DNA of 64,000 bases, taken from assembly GCF_002078875.1 (NCBI RefSeq), contig NC_034438.1:71717405-71781404 (forward strand), in the 5' to 3' direction. Within the stretch, counting starts at the first letter, position 1, and the number at the start of each line of letters is the position of its first letter. The notes beneath the pieces are model-generated. The model saw only the letters and a program-made list of their open reading frames with translations. It searched no databases and had not been told where the DNA came from. Origin of the DNA: Numida meleagris (taxonomy: Eukaryota; Chordata; Aves; Galliformes; Numididae). Made by a program: the position numbers and the translations under genes. Positions 10,746-24,854 of this stretch are shown piece by piece.

Positions 10746-12989
10746 TTTATACTATTTCAAGTTCCTTCTAAAGGACCAAAAATCCAAAACCTGAGTTTCC
10801 TGAGGACATCATGATTGTTTAAACTTCACGACGTAGTCTAGACTTCTCCAGAACAGTATGTTAACTACACACATGAAAAGGAGGTATCATCAACTTTTCC
10901 CTTCTCTATTTTTTTTCATCCTCAGGCTGAAAGTCTTTACATACGGCTGGCTAATATTGTTCCAGTACAACAACATTCCATTAAAAAACACTAAATTTGA
11001 TATTTCCTGCAGAAAAACGTAATTCTGAAAAAATCTTAGCTAAAAACCTGTCTGCTTTTCTGGCAGCTCTTCTGCTTGCTTCTCTGGGCTTGATCACCAT
11101 CAAAGACTACTGAGGTTTTCCAGCACAAGTTTTCCACCAATCCCGACGGCTGCTGCAGAATCGAGACACCAACATTTTGGGTGCTTCCCAACCAATGCCA
11201 TCCCTGACTGGTGAGCCATGAAGACAACGGGGTTTCTAAACTCCAGGTATAACACAGCACCATCAGGGCCTGCTGGGCGCTTTGGCTTCACTTACCAGCT
11301 GGTGGTCTGGTGGCCAGCCAGACCCTCAGGGCTACCAGCACTTCCAGGTGGCAGCTTGCCAAACATCTGCTACTCTGCCACACAGGGCAAGGTACAAAGT
11401 CATCCAGGTTATCTCAGAGTCTGATATGTAGCTTGGCAAGAAACCAAGATCCCTATCTGTACGCTACCTAGCGTTAGCCCTGAAAAAGGCTTTGTTGTTA
11501 TTATCGTCCTCAGCCTTCTTGATGAAGACAAACAGGAAAATAAAGACAACCGCCTTTTGTTGCAAAGGGCACAGCACAGTAAGAAGCTGTTCTCTCTGCT
11601 GGTGAGTTCTGTAAGTATATAAAATGAATATGAGAGATATTATAAAATCTTTTTTTTTTTGTTTTTGTTCCCCTGTTGGGACTTGATGTCCTACTCCGCA
11701 ATGCTGTGGGTTGAATCACAGCAGCAGTATTCCCAGTGGAACCAATCTGCCGATTAAAATTTGGTTGTAAACACAAAATCCAAACTATTTTTACTTCCAC
11801 TGCAGTTCAAATGCCGAAGTACAGAAAGGCTTCGCTTGATATGTTGTATCCAGAAATCCTGAGCCATATTGTCTGAAACATCCAGTAACCAAATTTGTAG
11901 GGTAAAATCTAAGAATCGATGAACAAGCAACACTTCATAAAACAGCACACTATGTTAAGTATTATATAAAATAGACTAGACAGGCAGGAAAAAAGCTACA
12001 TAAACTACTAATCTGTCGCAATGTGAGCAACATATAAACGGCTTTGAAAGAGCAGTCAAGTTATATTCTGAGCACAGTCAGTAACCAGGAAAAATAAAGT
12101 GGTTTCTTAAGTAAGTCTTGAAATGAAGTAAAAGTACACTGTGCTGAAGCTGGTGAGGTGTCCAGTAATGGTGCATTTAAATAAGCAATTTGGCTAGAAT
12201 TTGCAGACAACTGTGAATATTTATGGAATTGAATTAAGCAGCTCAACAGCCCAAACTGGCCATAAACTGCTGAATTTTTTTGGTGTATTAAAACTCTGTC
12301 TCCCTCATTTTCCATTCCTTTTCTTCTAAATGCATAAAATGGAAGAGAACATTCCTGTATGCTGCCTAGATGACAGCTGATCATAGAGTATTTGTTTTCC
12401 AAAAAATACTCCTGAATTAAGGCTGTAGGACTCCACAAGGATTTTCTTCTTTCTCCAAGGAAAAAAAACAAAAAAACAAAAAGGGAAAAATTCAAGTGGT
12501 GAAGCATCGTGCACAGTCATGCTGATACAGCATGCTCTGAACTGCGAGATGTCTACGCTCCTTACGCAGTATGATCAATGAGACACAGGTACATTTGTTT
12601 ATCCCACGAGCCACATAGCTTCCCCCTCCCCATCCAGCAGCACAGGCACAGCCTGTGTCATAACACAGTATTCACGCACTAACCACCCAGAATCAGTATT
12701 TTATTATTAGGAATAGCATACTGCTATGAACTGTAAAGTTCAGGGTCATCACAAAGAACCCTCAGCCTTAAACAAGACATTTTAACATTTATATCATAGG
12801 GATTTTGGTCCTTAGTAAGCTTACTTAGTTGCCTCAAATGCAGAGATAAAGAGCAACTTATCTCAATCTTTTCTATCATGACTTAACTATTATCAATATA
12901 TTTTTGCCCATATACATAAAACTTCACCTTCTGGCACTCTGATATTGCAGCTTTTTGCTGTCCTACAGCAATATTGCTTACCAGATATA
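10746..12989. other. Unique sequence with a mildly GC-rich patch
   Basis: About 2.2 kb between a CR1 and the mariner. The segment 11090-11430 is richer in G+C than its surroundings and carries overlapping short open frames on both strands. I recognise no protein family in it, and stops interrupt every frame within about 75 codons. The rest is AT-rich with poly-A/T runs (for example 11651-11660 and 12463-12486). No repeat ends were seen. Confidence 0.5.
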
Positions 12990-13018
12990 CGAGAGCTGCT
13001 CTGAAAGTAATGCCTCCT
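12990..13018 (+). repeat. Left terminal inverted repeat of mariner
   Basis: It reads CGAGAGCTGCTCTGAAAGTA and continues to CCTCCT, immediately inside a TA. The inner half (AAAGTAATRCCTCCT) is the best conserved part and recurs at the ends of the copies at 26149 and 44047. Confidence 0.9.
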
Positions 13019-13122
13019 GTTTTATTCTGTTGCCCATGATGTCAGAGGTGGACATTGGTGGTATGGCAGTAGAGGTTGAACCCTCCCACACTATGCCATT
13101 ACATTTTGTTGCCGTGTGACAG

Positions 13123-14079
13123 ATGGCAGCAGAGAGGCAGTCTGACAGAATGGCGTCTGACATGGAAGTCCATATGAAGCAAAGGTGTGGATCTGGATTC
13201 CTCCATGAGGAAAAAGTAGCATCCATTGACATTCATCGATGCTTGATGAACATTTATGGAGACCAAACAGTGGATGTCAGCACAGTCAGGTGGTGGTTGG
13301 TGCATTTCAGCAGTGGTGACAGTGACGTGAAAGACAAGCCACATTCAGGATGGCCATGCACAGCTGTCACATCCCAAAATGACGAGCATCTCAACCAGCT
13401 CATCCTTGCAAACTGGCAGATTACAACTAGGGAACTGTGTATGGAGCTCAACATCAGCCTCAATGGATTGGAAATGGTGGTGTCAACACTGGAATATCAC
13501 GAAGTTTGTGCCAGGTGGGTTTCATTAATGCTCACACAGGAACAGAAAGAACACCTTATGCAAGTGTGTCAGGACTGTTTAACTAATATGACGCTGAAAG
13601 TGACAGTTTCTCGTGTCACATCACTACCAGTGGCAAGACATGCTGTCACCAATACAAGCTGGGGTCCTAAAAGCTCAAAGATAAAGTTCGAGACACAGCC
13701 GTTAGTGGGTAAAGTGATGTGCACTGTCTTGTGGGACATGAAAGTGATGATCCTTCTGGATCTCCTGGAACCCACACAAACCATCAATTCAGATCACTAT
13801 ATCACAGCACCGACTACACTGAAGGCTCAAACTTACAAAGTCAGGCCAGAGAAGAAGACCACCTTTCTCTTCCAATACAGAAATGCCAGGCCCCATACCA
13901 GTTTGAAGACCATGGAGGACATTGTCAAGGTGGCTGAACTGTGCTACCACACCCACCCTATAGTCTGGATTTGGCGCCTTCCATCTGTTCAGGCCAAAGA
14001 AAGATGGACTGCATGGGCAATATTTTCATCACAGCTACACTGTCACAGAGCTGCAAAACAGTGTCTGCTGTGCTGCTGA
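13123..14079 (+). pseudogene. mariner transposase pseudogene
   Basis: A 318-codon open frame that is only partly the true transposase frame. The N-terminal half is recognisable as the paired helix-turn-helix DNA-binding region of mariner transposases: IYGDQTVDVSTVRWW, FSSGDSDVKDKPHSGWP, TTRELCMELNIS and LTQEQKEHLMQVCQD align with the SETMAR/Galluhop type. The catalytic half has decayed. The segment where the first catalytic Asp (TGDE) should lie is frameshifted, and the residue reads as Lys in the matching frame. The second motif, normally HDNARPH, reads YRNARPH, so its Asp is Arg. The third block, PPYSLDLAPS, is in another frame starting at 13941 and has lost the Asp of APSD through a small deletion. 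All three acidic residues of the DD34D triad are missing, so the protein cannot cut DNA. The start at 13123 is chosen only because it lies shortly after the terminal repeat; the MASDMEVHMK Met at 13150 fits the family better. Confidence 0.9.
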
Positions 14080-14169
14080 AGATCTTTATGAACGTAGCAT
14101 GCAGGCTCTTGTTCATCCATGGCGATGAGGTACTCTTTTGTATACGTTGTAATTTCCATACAAACAAAT

Positions 14170-14198
14170 AGGAGGTATTACTTTTAGAGTGATTTACG
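14170..14198 (-). repeat. Right terminal inverted repeat of mariner
   Basis: AGGAGGTATTACTTTTAGAG through ATTTACG, followed by TA at 14199-14200. It pairs with 12990-13018 in inverted orientation, with 8 mismatches in 29 that cluster in the outer half. Confidence 0.9.
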
Positions 14199-17100
14199 TA
14201 CATCTTATTTCCCAAGTTCCAACAAAAGCAGAGTTGGCTCCAACTCTCCATGCTCTCACCTCACCCCTAAACTTCTGTCACACAGCTCCCAGAAAGTGAA
14301 TCCTTCACCTTCTTACTGTTGGGCCTGCTTCCTGTAAGAACTCATCAAAAACATTCTAAACTCACTCCTCAAAATTCAGGCATTCTACTTGCTATCAAGT
14401 TCTTTCTGTTCTTACCCCAAAACCTTGATGTTCTTCCTGATGTGGGAAGCCCATGAAAAAACAGTCTCTGGTGAAGCTCATGGTGACCTTCGTTGCCACA
14501 AGTCTCCTCAAACACTGAATTCCAAGGACAGTGAGGAAGCATATTGACATGTTCAAAGCATTTAGCTTGACAAAACCAAATAATTCTAACTAACGAATTT
14601 CTGGACTATGTCATTGGTCAACTGAACAGAACAGCATTGCACTCTACCTCACAAGAGGAATGGTCTCTAAGATTAAGAAGAAATTAGTTTTCCTAATTAA
14701 AAATAGTACAGCAAAAATCTTCCACTTTACAACTTTGAGAATGGAATACTGAAAACCGCTAGCCCATTAATTAAAATGCTTTGGTTCATTTTGCTGAAAA
14801 AGGCCTTCAGATTAGTGAATCCATGTAGAACTGACCATTTTAATACTGAAGTTAGTGAAACAGAACTCAAGTTTGCACTGGGAAAAACAGTGTTTCCTAA
14901 ACACTTTTTTAAAATAAAGATATAAGAATACCTGTCTGTGCAAAAAGGAAATACAGTATGTTTTATTCTTTAAGATCCCTGAATAAGTCTGAAACAACTT
15001 CTGATGACTTACCCTGGACTGACAGTACAGATTATTGCAATGATTTAGAATAATGTTCAAATTTCAATTTCTGAAACACATACACGCTACTAAAAATAAT
15101 ACATTCAGACACTATTTTAAACAAAATATGTTCTATTAATGCAATCTCCATGCTAGATCTTCAGCAATCAAGAGCTAACAGAGTAAGAGCATGATGTAGC
15201 ATCCCTCAACAGATGCTCTTAAAATGTTTTATCTGAAATGCAGCAAATTGAATAAAGAAATGGAAATTAATATGATCTTAACTCAAGAGTACATAGATCA
15301 TGAGTTAATTCAATTAAAATGTGAATAGAATTGTGTCAGAATGAAGTATAATGCCGAACAAACTTCCTTCGTCATTCTGGTTAAATGAATTAAATTTTCT
15401 TGATATATTCCAAAGCTGAGGCTCAAGAATCTATTTTCAAACATCTTAGTCAAGTCTGGATAACATATTTCTTGTGGCTTTTTCATACTGTCATTTTAAT
15501 TTTTGAAATACCTCGAAGTGCAAAAGCACTGAAGATGAAAATATGTCTATTAAAAAAAAAAAAGGAAAGAAAACCCATACAATTTAATTAGCTGAGAAGA
15601 CAGCTTTGTTAAAAGTAGTAAATATAATAAAGAAGATTATCACTCAAATACAGAAAAAAAAAACATATCTCAGCATGCCTTTGTAAAAAAGTATTTAAAT
15701 TCACCAAAAGATCAATCACTGTAAGGAAAACTACGGAAGTTAATAGAAAGCATTGGCAAGCATTGTTCTCATAATAAGCCAGCACAATGCCACGGATAAA
15801 AGTAATACCAAATACCAAAGCTTTTGAGACTACAGCTCTCCCGAAACACAACTCAATCCAGTACAGAAAATGAACAAAGGAAGAGCGTATCTAACACTCC
15901 GGAAAAAAGGCAATCCAGAAGTTAATATGCAAACCCTTGCTATGGTTTGGCATCACCAAGAAGTGAAAATTCAAGTTCAACGAAAGCATTCTTCCTGAAT
16001 TGGCTTCCCTTAAGATTTCCCCTTCAGGCACCTCCTGTCCTAACTTCTTCCTACATGCTCCTCAATCCGAGTAACAGCCTGTAAGGACTTGCTGAACCAG
16101 GCACACACGAATGAAGGAAGGGAACGTCAGCAGTTTTACACCGGGAACTGAAAGCTTTATTTAGAGGATCCCTGTGCCCTCTTTCAGATTTACCTGTGAA
16201 AAGCGAAGAGGGAAAAAGCAGAGTTCAAGTCTCATATGTCCTGGAGCTCAGTCAATGCAGTACAAGTATGTCAGCGGTGTCTCTGATAGAGACTGTGCCT
16301 CCGACAGCCAGGCAATGAAAAATAATGTACTTGTCACCTCCATAACATGGCCTTGGTTATGAAATCAGAGATCTGCCAGCCGACCCTGGGAAAGGGTCAG
16401 CAACAAGGGTTCACAGATAGGAAAACCTCTCCAATTAGTAGAGGTTGTCCATCTTTGGAGTTTTTTGGAGCTTGGAGATGAACTCCTGAAGAAAGCCACA
16501 GTCACTATACAGGAGTGATAGCGAGGAGGCTGGACGAGATGATGGTTCTCAGGGGCCCGAAAACTGCTATAAGATACATGAATAGAGATGTGAATGAACT
16601 AGAACAATGTGTTATTGTTTATGCTGTATTCACACATTTACATTCCAGCACATATTTGCAAACACTCCAGCTGCATTCACTCTGTTAACTCTCAGTGTGG
16701 CGACTAGTGGAGTTATTAGTGAGAGCAGCCTGGAAGAGCTGCATCTTGTGATTTGAAAAGAGTATATATTTATCCCAAGGAATCAAGAATGCCTCCTTTC
16801 AGGGCTGAACTGAATTGATTGTGTGGGAATGATTCAGCTACAAAGGTTCCCTAGAGATGAACAAAAATGCCTTCGTGTCATGGAATTACTAATAGCCTAC
16901 TGGCATATATGACAATGAATTCTGAAAGTATAGCAAGGGGTAAGTGAAAGGAGCATCTCAGAATGAAACCCCAGGCAAGTCTGGTGTAATCTGTGAAGAG
17001 CGAGCCCAGCGCTGGGAAAAGCCCCTACTTATCATACGTATTTAAGGCTCAAGGCTTGCCAGGGAGAGGAGGACGTGTCATGACTTTGCTCCACAGAGCT

Positions 17101-20100
17101 AGGAGCTCTGTGCCCAGGGCTGATGGGGCATCTGCAGAGGCTGTGGAGATGCAGTGAGGCATCGTTCCAGAAATGTAGAGCTAAAATTCTACAGTGGAAG
17201 CTTAATACATTAAATCATGAGCTTTCTGGTTACGAGAGCTTTGAATTAGCTATTCTATACATTCTCAAAAGGTACAGAACATCAGTGAATAATCTTAACC
17301 CCAAGTTAGCGAAGCCTTTATTCATTTATTTCCTTGGTCTTCAAAGCAACAAATTTCCTGGCAGGCCCTTAATTCACAGGCCTAATCCTCCTATCCACTT
17401 ACTTGGACTCCTTGAGGAGACACTTCTGAATGCAGTATGCATTAATTAATTTCTTTCTCCTTCCAGTGCCCTTACATCATTCTCCCGCTTCCCCGCGGTT
17501 CGGTGCTGCTCCGTCCATGCTTCTGAGGAGCCTTCCAGAGGGGCAGCCCTCAGCACAGCAATAGAACTGCAGAGCAGAGGGCAAGGACAGCAAGGGATCC
17601 ACTGGGAACAAGGCAGCATTGCAAAGGTTGTACAAGAGCGGGGACCAGCAGTGCCAGATGAAGGGTGATACAGGCAGGACCTGTGCCTTGAGAAACTCAG
17701 ATTCAACATTCTGCTGTTACATGTGTATCATGCGTTTTTGGACAAACTGCTCAACATTTACCTATGCCTGAATGTATACTGAGATCTGTCTGTACACGAG
17801 CAACTGAAGTTCACACGGAGCTACAGAAATAACTCAGGCACCTTACCACAGCCTGGCCAAGGCTCAAGACGTCCTACACCATCCCAATTAATAAACCCTT
17901 TACATTTACAAGGGTAACCTTCCAGCTGATACCTTCCTTCTTAAAACCAACAGTTCCACCACTAATAGCAAAGGCTACGATTGTGGCATTTCAACGGCAA
18001 GCAGTACCTAACCCCATGCGACTCAGCACGCTCAAGAGCACTGAGCATTTGTAAGACACTGTCAGCTAGAGCGCAGCATGGGCCTGGCTCTCCCCAGCAT
18101 GGGAGCCCTCCAGCCAGCAGAAGGAAAGCTTTCCCAGCATGCTGGAGCAGGGTGCACAGGGATGGTGCAGCCTCCGGTGGCACCAATGTCCTGACGTTTG
18201 TTGCTGTCCTCCATAGGAAGGCACAGACGTGTTTGAGGGGAAGAAGTGAGTAAAACCTCGTAACGGCACAAAAATAAACCATACTGGGGCGTTTCCACCA
18301 GCACAGTTAATGTCTGTGCAGGAAATCTGGCAGACTGTTGATCACTCTTAGGAAACATCAAGTCTCAGAACCTAAAGCCTCCAGAGGCAAACAAAGCAGG
18401 TACCCCTCGGTCTTTGCCAAAGAAGAAGGGAAGCAGTCCATGCATATTAGAAGAGGAAACTACTGCTGCTGTATTTCATATAAAAACTCCGTAAATCAAA
18501 ATACTGCAGGCATCCTCACTCACTCTACACATCAATGTGAACTGCCAGCAGTATTTCTTAACCACAAATCTATCCGAGTCCTCTATTTCAGAACACTGAG
18601 GGTAACTGAAACAAAAAGTAGCTTAATTATAGCAAGCTAGTGTTCCAGAATATTAGTTATCGTAATGAAATACAGATAACACAGACAACATGGAAAACAA
18701 TTTCTTCAGCCGTTTGCTATTGTCAGACTTCATCTCTCCTGACCTGCACAGACAGCTCTAGCTTTGAGAGGACGTTAAAAGGAAGTTTCTTTACTCCCTT
18801 TCTTTCAAAGTGAATAAATCTTTAACAATGTAGAGAAACAACTGAAATCAGTTCAAGCATTAGTTTGGGTCACAAAGAGAAAACGCAGCTTCTTATTACA
18901 TTAAGCTATTCTTGTTCAATTTTAATAAATACTCTAATTAGAAGTAGAAACGGTTCAGCTACTGTACAAGGCTATTACATTCTTCCTGTTTTGTACAGAT
19001 TTATAGTATTTGGAAATCAATATGACTCAAGTAGCACAAAAGTACTGAAAATAGAAACACCCAAAAGCCCAGCAGGATGCAGCATCCTTGAATTTTCAAA
19101 TGCAATTTATAAGAAGCAATAATTCCTGTAAAATATAGCACTTTCATCCAAACTATAACTTACGGTTTCCAGAAATGTTCTATAATTACCATCACAAAAT
19201 GGCATTCTGAAAAGCCTGGTAAACACAAGGGACACAATTCTAGAAAAAATAATTACGCATCATGGTCAATCACATCTTTCACCAAGGTTACTGCCTTTGA
19301 ATAAGTCACACAAGCCACACTGATGAAACAGCAAAATTTCTCAAGAAAATAAAATTCTTTAAGGAAACAATAATTATTTTCCTTATTTTCTTGTTCCGAC
19401 ATTGCATTTGGGGGAAACTTTCTGCTCCCAGAGTACCTCTCCTTTACTTGCATGATACCATTTTCTTAAGACAGAAATGAATGTATTTCTTTTATTAACT
19501 TATAGTCATCCCTGTAGTCCTATCTGCACATCACTCAGTGTCCTGCAATCCTCAGGAGACCAAGTAATTTCACTCCTGCCTGACAATCATGATCTAAAGT
19601 TCATCTCCACTGAAGAACTTGCATCCAATATGATTTGATTTGCCTTTTATCAACCAACTACATCAACACACGGGACCATGTGGCTCAGAGAAAGGAGACA
19701 ATTTGAAGATGAAATCCTCTTCTAGGCAGCAAGGTCGCTTCCAAAGCCTGTTGCCATCAGCCACACAGCCCACCAAGCTGCTTGAGAGAATCACAAAGGG
19801 ATTCCACAGAACTGAAGAGGGGCTGAAGAGAAACAAGCTTGGGCAGGGCTCACCTTCTAGAAGGAGTCCTTGGTTCTCCTCCATTTTCATTTCACAGCAC
19901 TCATGGCCCTTCTCACAAGACATCCTTGGAAAGGCAGCTGGCGTCCCAAAAAAAGGAAGATGATACTTGACACCGTCCATTCAATACCATCCATTCGATA
20001 CAGGTGAAGAATTTCTTTGGAATTGCAACCACTTGCATCTTTCTCTTCAGAATCAAAGAGATGTGTTCTTCAACAACAAGTAACAACAGTACTTCACATA

Positions 20101-23100
20101 CTCCTCAGCCTGCTTCAGCTTCTTGTAACTCTACACAATGAAGTACAGGTCTGCTTTCTAACCTCAGTTCAGACAATGAAGAGACCTGCAGCATGCTGAA
20201 GAGCAGAGTAAAAGTCTAGTGCTAGAAATTAGGAAAAATACAGTTATCAAAGAAAAGCTGTATTTCTGAACGTAAAAGCTTCATGAAATTAAGATAAATT
20301 TACTTAACAACCTACCTTTTAATATCTTCATCATCCTTTAAACATACAAAATGCTTATAATAAAGAATACCAAATAAATTAAGACTGCCAAGATTAAAAA
20401 TAAAATCATTTAGAGGACATCGTGTATATCTGTTATCTAAAAAAAAATTAGAAATTGGTCTATATTTGTTATCAGCTTTCCCAACATTACGGAACGGATC
20501 TTGTGATGCTATTACCAGCATGGCAAATCTAAAACACTGGCTTTACATTTGTGCTTGAACATTCCCTTTGCATTACAATACCCATGAAAAACATATGCAC
20601 TAACATGTCTTAATGCTTATCTCATAAGAAGAGTTCTTGTAATACTATTGTTCACAAACCTCACTTCTGTACAACTGCCAGCTTCATGTACTGTTTGTTT
20701 TCCTAAGACCAAAAATAACATCTTTTGTCTGTTCTTCAAGGAAACGGCTTCAATCACATTAGAGTAAATAGCTTGACTTCTTTAATTAGACTGTGATATA
20801 TTTAAAGTGGACTTCATGTTAGGATCTGTTTTACAAGAGGAAATGAAAAAAAAAAAGTCATTCATTTTGTTACTTCATTCAGAAGCGTCTGGGGGGAGAA
20901 AATGAGTGTGGGGCTGGTGATACACTGAGGTCTCACAAAAAAATGGAGATTTGTCTACAGAAATGCAACTCCAAGACAGATTTTTGGAAATACAGCAAAT
21001 GCCTAATGTAATTTGGAATGATCACCTTGAAAGTACAGGAGGGTGCAAGGACTCACCGGATGCCATTTCTGTTGCAGCAATACTACTGCATATTAGCTAC
21101 AGCTTCTAACAGAACAGCTACTAAATTAATTTGTATGCATGTTTAATATTGCCATTTGTTTACACTAACAACTTGGCCGACCCTAGGCTCCTTTGAAGCA
21201 TATGCATTCAACATCCAAAAAAAAAGAAGGAAAAAAAAGAAGGCACAAGCCATTATCTGCAACGTTCTAGTGAGGTGACCAATGCATCAGTTTGCCAGTC
21301 AACAGTGAACGTAAGCTCCCATGACATTTTGAGGCAAACACAGCATTTGTTATTTTCCAACCCTGGTTACTTCACTCCAATGGAATATACAACTTAAGTC
21401 AATCTAAATATGTGACTAGTCCCATGGAAGACAACAGAAGTATCACAGGTATATTGTTAAGTACATGTGATAATCAACTGATACTAATGAAGCATCATTA
21501 TCAATGCATTATGTGTGCATATGCCGGTGTGCACACAACCGTGCTGTCCATGGAAGTCTAGGGCATTTATAACTTCTCTTCCTTATACACACAAGTTCCA
21601 TCAGATACTAGGTGAGATCATTCTTCAGCTTTTTATTTAGCCAGGGATTTTCGGGGACCAGTACATCCTGCACTTGAAATAAGCAGGAAAGAAAATACCC
21701 TCAGTATCTCTACTCTTTTTTTCAACCTCAGAAGAAAACAAGAAAGGTTCAAACTGCTAGTGATGAGAAGATAAACAGTGACTCCTACGAAAGTGATGCA
21801 AGTCGTGCTACTTTACGTAAAAGGACTCATCTGAACAAGAGCAGTCCAGCTCTTAAATTCCTTGAACGTTTCACAAGTCATAGCATCAGATTTCTGTTAA
21901 GACCTCATCAGAATTGCTGCACGCAAGCCCGGTGAGCCATTTGCAAGAAACATTACCCAAGACAGCACAAGAACAGGAAAAGAATTCTAGGAATTTCAGG
22001 CAATTGAAAGACTATTTATATTATCAACTACACCAGCTTGGCTTAGGTAAGGACTGCAATACAATGACAATTAGGGAATAAGATTGCTCTTTATACATCA
22101 GAGGAAGAATCACAAAAAACTCAGAATGAGACATAGCCCCTACACACAAAAAAAGCTGTTAGGTTATGAAAACAGACCAAATGTTTAAAGGTTAATACTA
22201 TAGATTCTGGAGAACTAATAGCAACAGCAGACGCAAACCACCTAGAGCAAAGGCATGGTTTGGTAACTACGGATATAACCGCATCCCACAGCTAGGAGAT
22301 GTCTTTTGGTCTTACTCTACACATATTCATTTTTGCCTTCGGAGACATGCTGTTTCCTAGTGCCTAAGTGCACCGCATAATCAGCGTAAACATTCAAATA
22401 TATAGCTGTGAAAGCTGCAGTGGTAAATACACTGAAGTGTCATGACCTCAGTTTCTACAGTTTATTACTCTGTTATTACTCTGCTATAAAAAAAAAAAAA
22501 AAAAAAAAAAAACAATTAAATGCCATGCCACTAACCCACAGGATGAATAGAAACCAATTTATTTTCAATTTCAGTATATGATTTAGTAACTCTTGAATCC
22601 GATTGATAAATCAGAATTACATTGACAAAAATAACAGGAATTGAATAACTAGGGGAAAGGGGGTGTAAGAGAACTGACTTTGGCAATGAATTTTAAAGTA
22701 TGTGGCATGGTCTTTAAAAGTAGAAGATGGGAAAGCAGGAGAGGATGCTACTAAGCAATCCCCAGATATATATATCAATGTTCCTACATGATTCTCTTTC
22801 AAGCTAGGTTCCGGAACATATTAACAATGAAAAGTGTTACTCCAACATCTGAACTATTTTAGATCTAATGAATCAGCATGAATAATATATATGGTACTGA
22901 TCTACCAGCCCACTCTTCTCATTCGGGAATAGCACAGTTCATAGAAAAAGCTGAACAACCCCTTAAAAATCCAATATTGAGTAAAACTTTGGGAACTGAA
23001 AAAATAAGGTATTGTTCAAAATAGCAAAGCTTCATAAAATGAAACCACAAGCACAGCAGCTGTCATAATAGAAACCCATATGAAATCTCTTTGCTGTCTG

Positions 23101-24854
23101 TTTCTGTGAAGAAACACAAATTTTCCAAGCCAACATTTAGATAACAACCTCACAGAACCTCTTAGGCACTCCCTTCTCTCAAATTCATGTGTGTACCTCC
23201 CTGCACTGCAGCAAAGGCATTATTCTTTTTCTCACACTTGTGCACACAGTAGCTGGTAGGACAAATAATTTCTATACAACAGGAGTTTTGAGTTACCATC
23301 TGAATCACTGCATTACTGGGACCATCGTGTACGTTCTGAATTTTTCATGTTCAGCCATTTCCATAAAAGAGTTAATTTGAACTTGCTTTCGAGAGAGATG
23401 GAAAATCTTTAAAGCACAATTACTTGTGAACTTATGAAATGCATGCATCTTTTCTTTCTTGTGTGTGTATTTAGGTAGATCATTCAAATCACGCCTGTCG
23501 TGGGAAGTGCTACAAGGGACTGCAACAGCAGCTACTGCAGATGAGAGCAAAGTTCCCACCAACCCTTCTGCCAGCAGAAGCCAACTCATCAGGCAGCAGC
23601 CACGTACAGTTATATGTGCATTGGCAAAGTACACAGCAAGGTCATGATGACCTTACTGCCCACAGCATTAGCTGTCCAAGATCACTGCATGGAGCGAGAC
23701 AGCTCCACATCAGGCATGAAGCTGTGTGTTACTGGTTCAGTACAGGAACTATTTCAGAAACAGTAACAGAAGCTACTGTGATACTGGAATAGCAGGTAAA
23801 GATCAGACGATGAACTCAAGTTGAAAGAGAGGAATTAACAAGAATGTGTTCTTCAGCGTCAAATGATTTTGATGACAAGTAAACAGAATAAAAAGAATCA
23901 TGGAAAACATAAAAAAAATGGAGGAAAGAGTCACATAGCTCAAAAGTTATGATTTAAGTCTGCCTCAGAATTACCCTTCTGTGCCAAACAAGATGGAATT
24001 ATACATTTTCTATATTAAGTATTCCTTGGTAAGGGAAGATGGCATCTTCCAATTTGTAGAGAAAGCATTTAACTCTATCCTGACGGAATGTCCAGCAGTA
24101 TTGTACCACCAAAGAAAGAAAAGAACTAAGAAAAGATCTGATTTTTAAAATAGACAGTGCTCTCAGAGAGACAGAATCATGAGACTTCATTCTGCAACTT
24201 CAAAATGCAGAACAGTAGTGTGAGCAAGAGTCTGTTCACTATTGTTTTAAGTATGTTCCATATGGCCTTCCAGGCTAGAGTGTTCTCAAAGCATTTAATG
24301 AATGAACAAGAAAAAATGAAGAGAAATACACCTTTTATTAACATTCAAAAACCTAAAATGCACCTATTCAGGATTCATGAAAATTCACATCTTGGCAAAT
24401 TTTTTTTAATGATAAATTATGAGTTAGAAACCAGCGTAGCTCCAGATTTTCTTTGCCTTCAATCTGCAATTTCAGAACTCCTCTGAAACTAAAAGTATGC
24501 CAGAAGCATATGCCAGTTTGTTTGTTTTCTTTATATTTTAATTGATTTATTTATTATAAATCTGTTTTGCATATGGGCAAAATCTCAGCTGGGAGGAGAG
24601 GGTGGAATTTCCTGTAACTAAGTTTATTTTTGTAATAAATACTATGTTGATTCTTAACACAATTCTACACTCATAAGAATAACAATGCTTTTGTTTCCTT
24701 ATCCTTCCCTAAACACTAGTCTCTACAGTGATTATGGCTAGATAACAAGCCTTAAAGGATAGGAAATTCAAAGAGTTCCTAAGAGGAAACCAAAAATAAG
24801 GCTACTTGGATGTTCAATAAAAGGCCTGGATTGAAATAGAGACCATGTTCATAA
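14199..24854. other. Unique sequence, gene-poor
   Basis: About 10.6 kb of AT-rich single-copy sequence. Slightly GC-richer patches occur at 17450-17700, 18060-18260 and 19640-19980. Each carries short overlapping open frames on both strands, none with a recognisable domain. The longest homopolymer is the 25-base A run at 22488-22512. A patch at 23500-23800 has open plus-strand frames of 62 and 83 codons but no motif I can name. I found no LINE tails, DNA-transposon ends or RNA genes. Intronic or intergenic DNA is the simplest reading. Confidence 0.55.
22488..22512 (+). repeat. Poly-A tract, 25 bases
   Basis: 25 consecutive A residues following CTGCTAT. No processed-gene body was recognised upstream, and no direct repeats of convincing length flank it. 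Confidence 0.95.

Larger units (their letters stand above)
12990..14198 (+). mobile_element. mariner-family DNA transposon, near full length, inactive
   Basis: A 29-bp left terminal inverted repeat (12990-13018) matches the right one (14170-14198) at 21 of 29 positions. TA dinucleotides flank both ends (12988-12989 and 14199-14200), as expected of mariner target-site duplication. Between them is one decayed transposase reading frame. The ends and coding sequence resemble the chicken Galluhop/Mariner1_GG family as I recall it. Compared with the two deletion derivatives in this window, this copy has lost roughly 70-90 bp upstream of the right terminal repeat, after the conserved GCAGGCTCTTGTTCATC block near 14101-14117. 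The element is cut-and-paste in type but has no working enzyme. Confidence 0.92.

Noticed and set aside
10047..10771. Several plus-strand open frames over CR1
   Set aside because: They are shadow frames on the strand opposite to the real CR1 reverse transcriptase frame.
22488..22512. Poly-A run as the tail of a processed pseudogene
   Set aside because: No recognisable gene body upstream, no polyadenylation signal at the right distance and no convincing flanking direct repeats.
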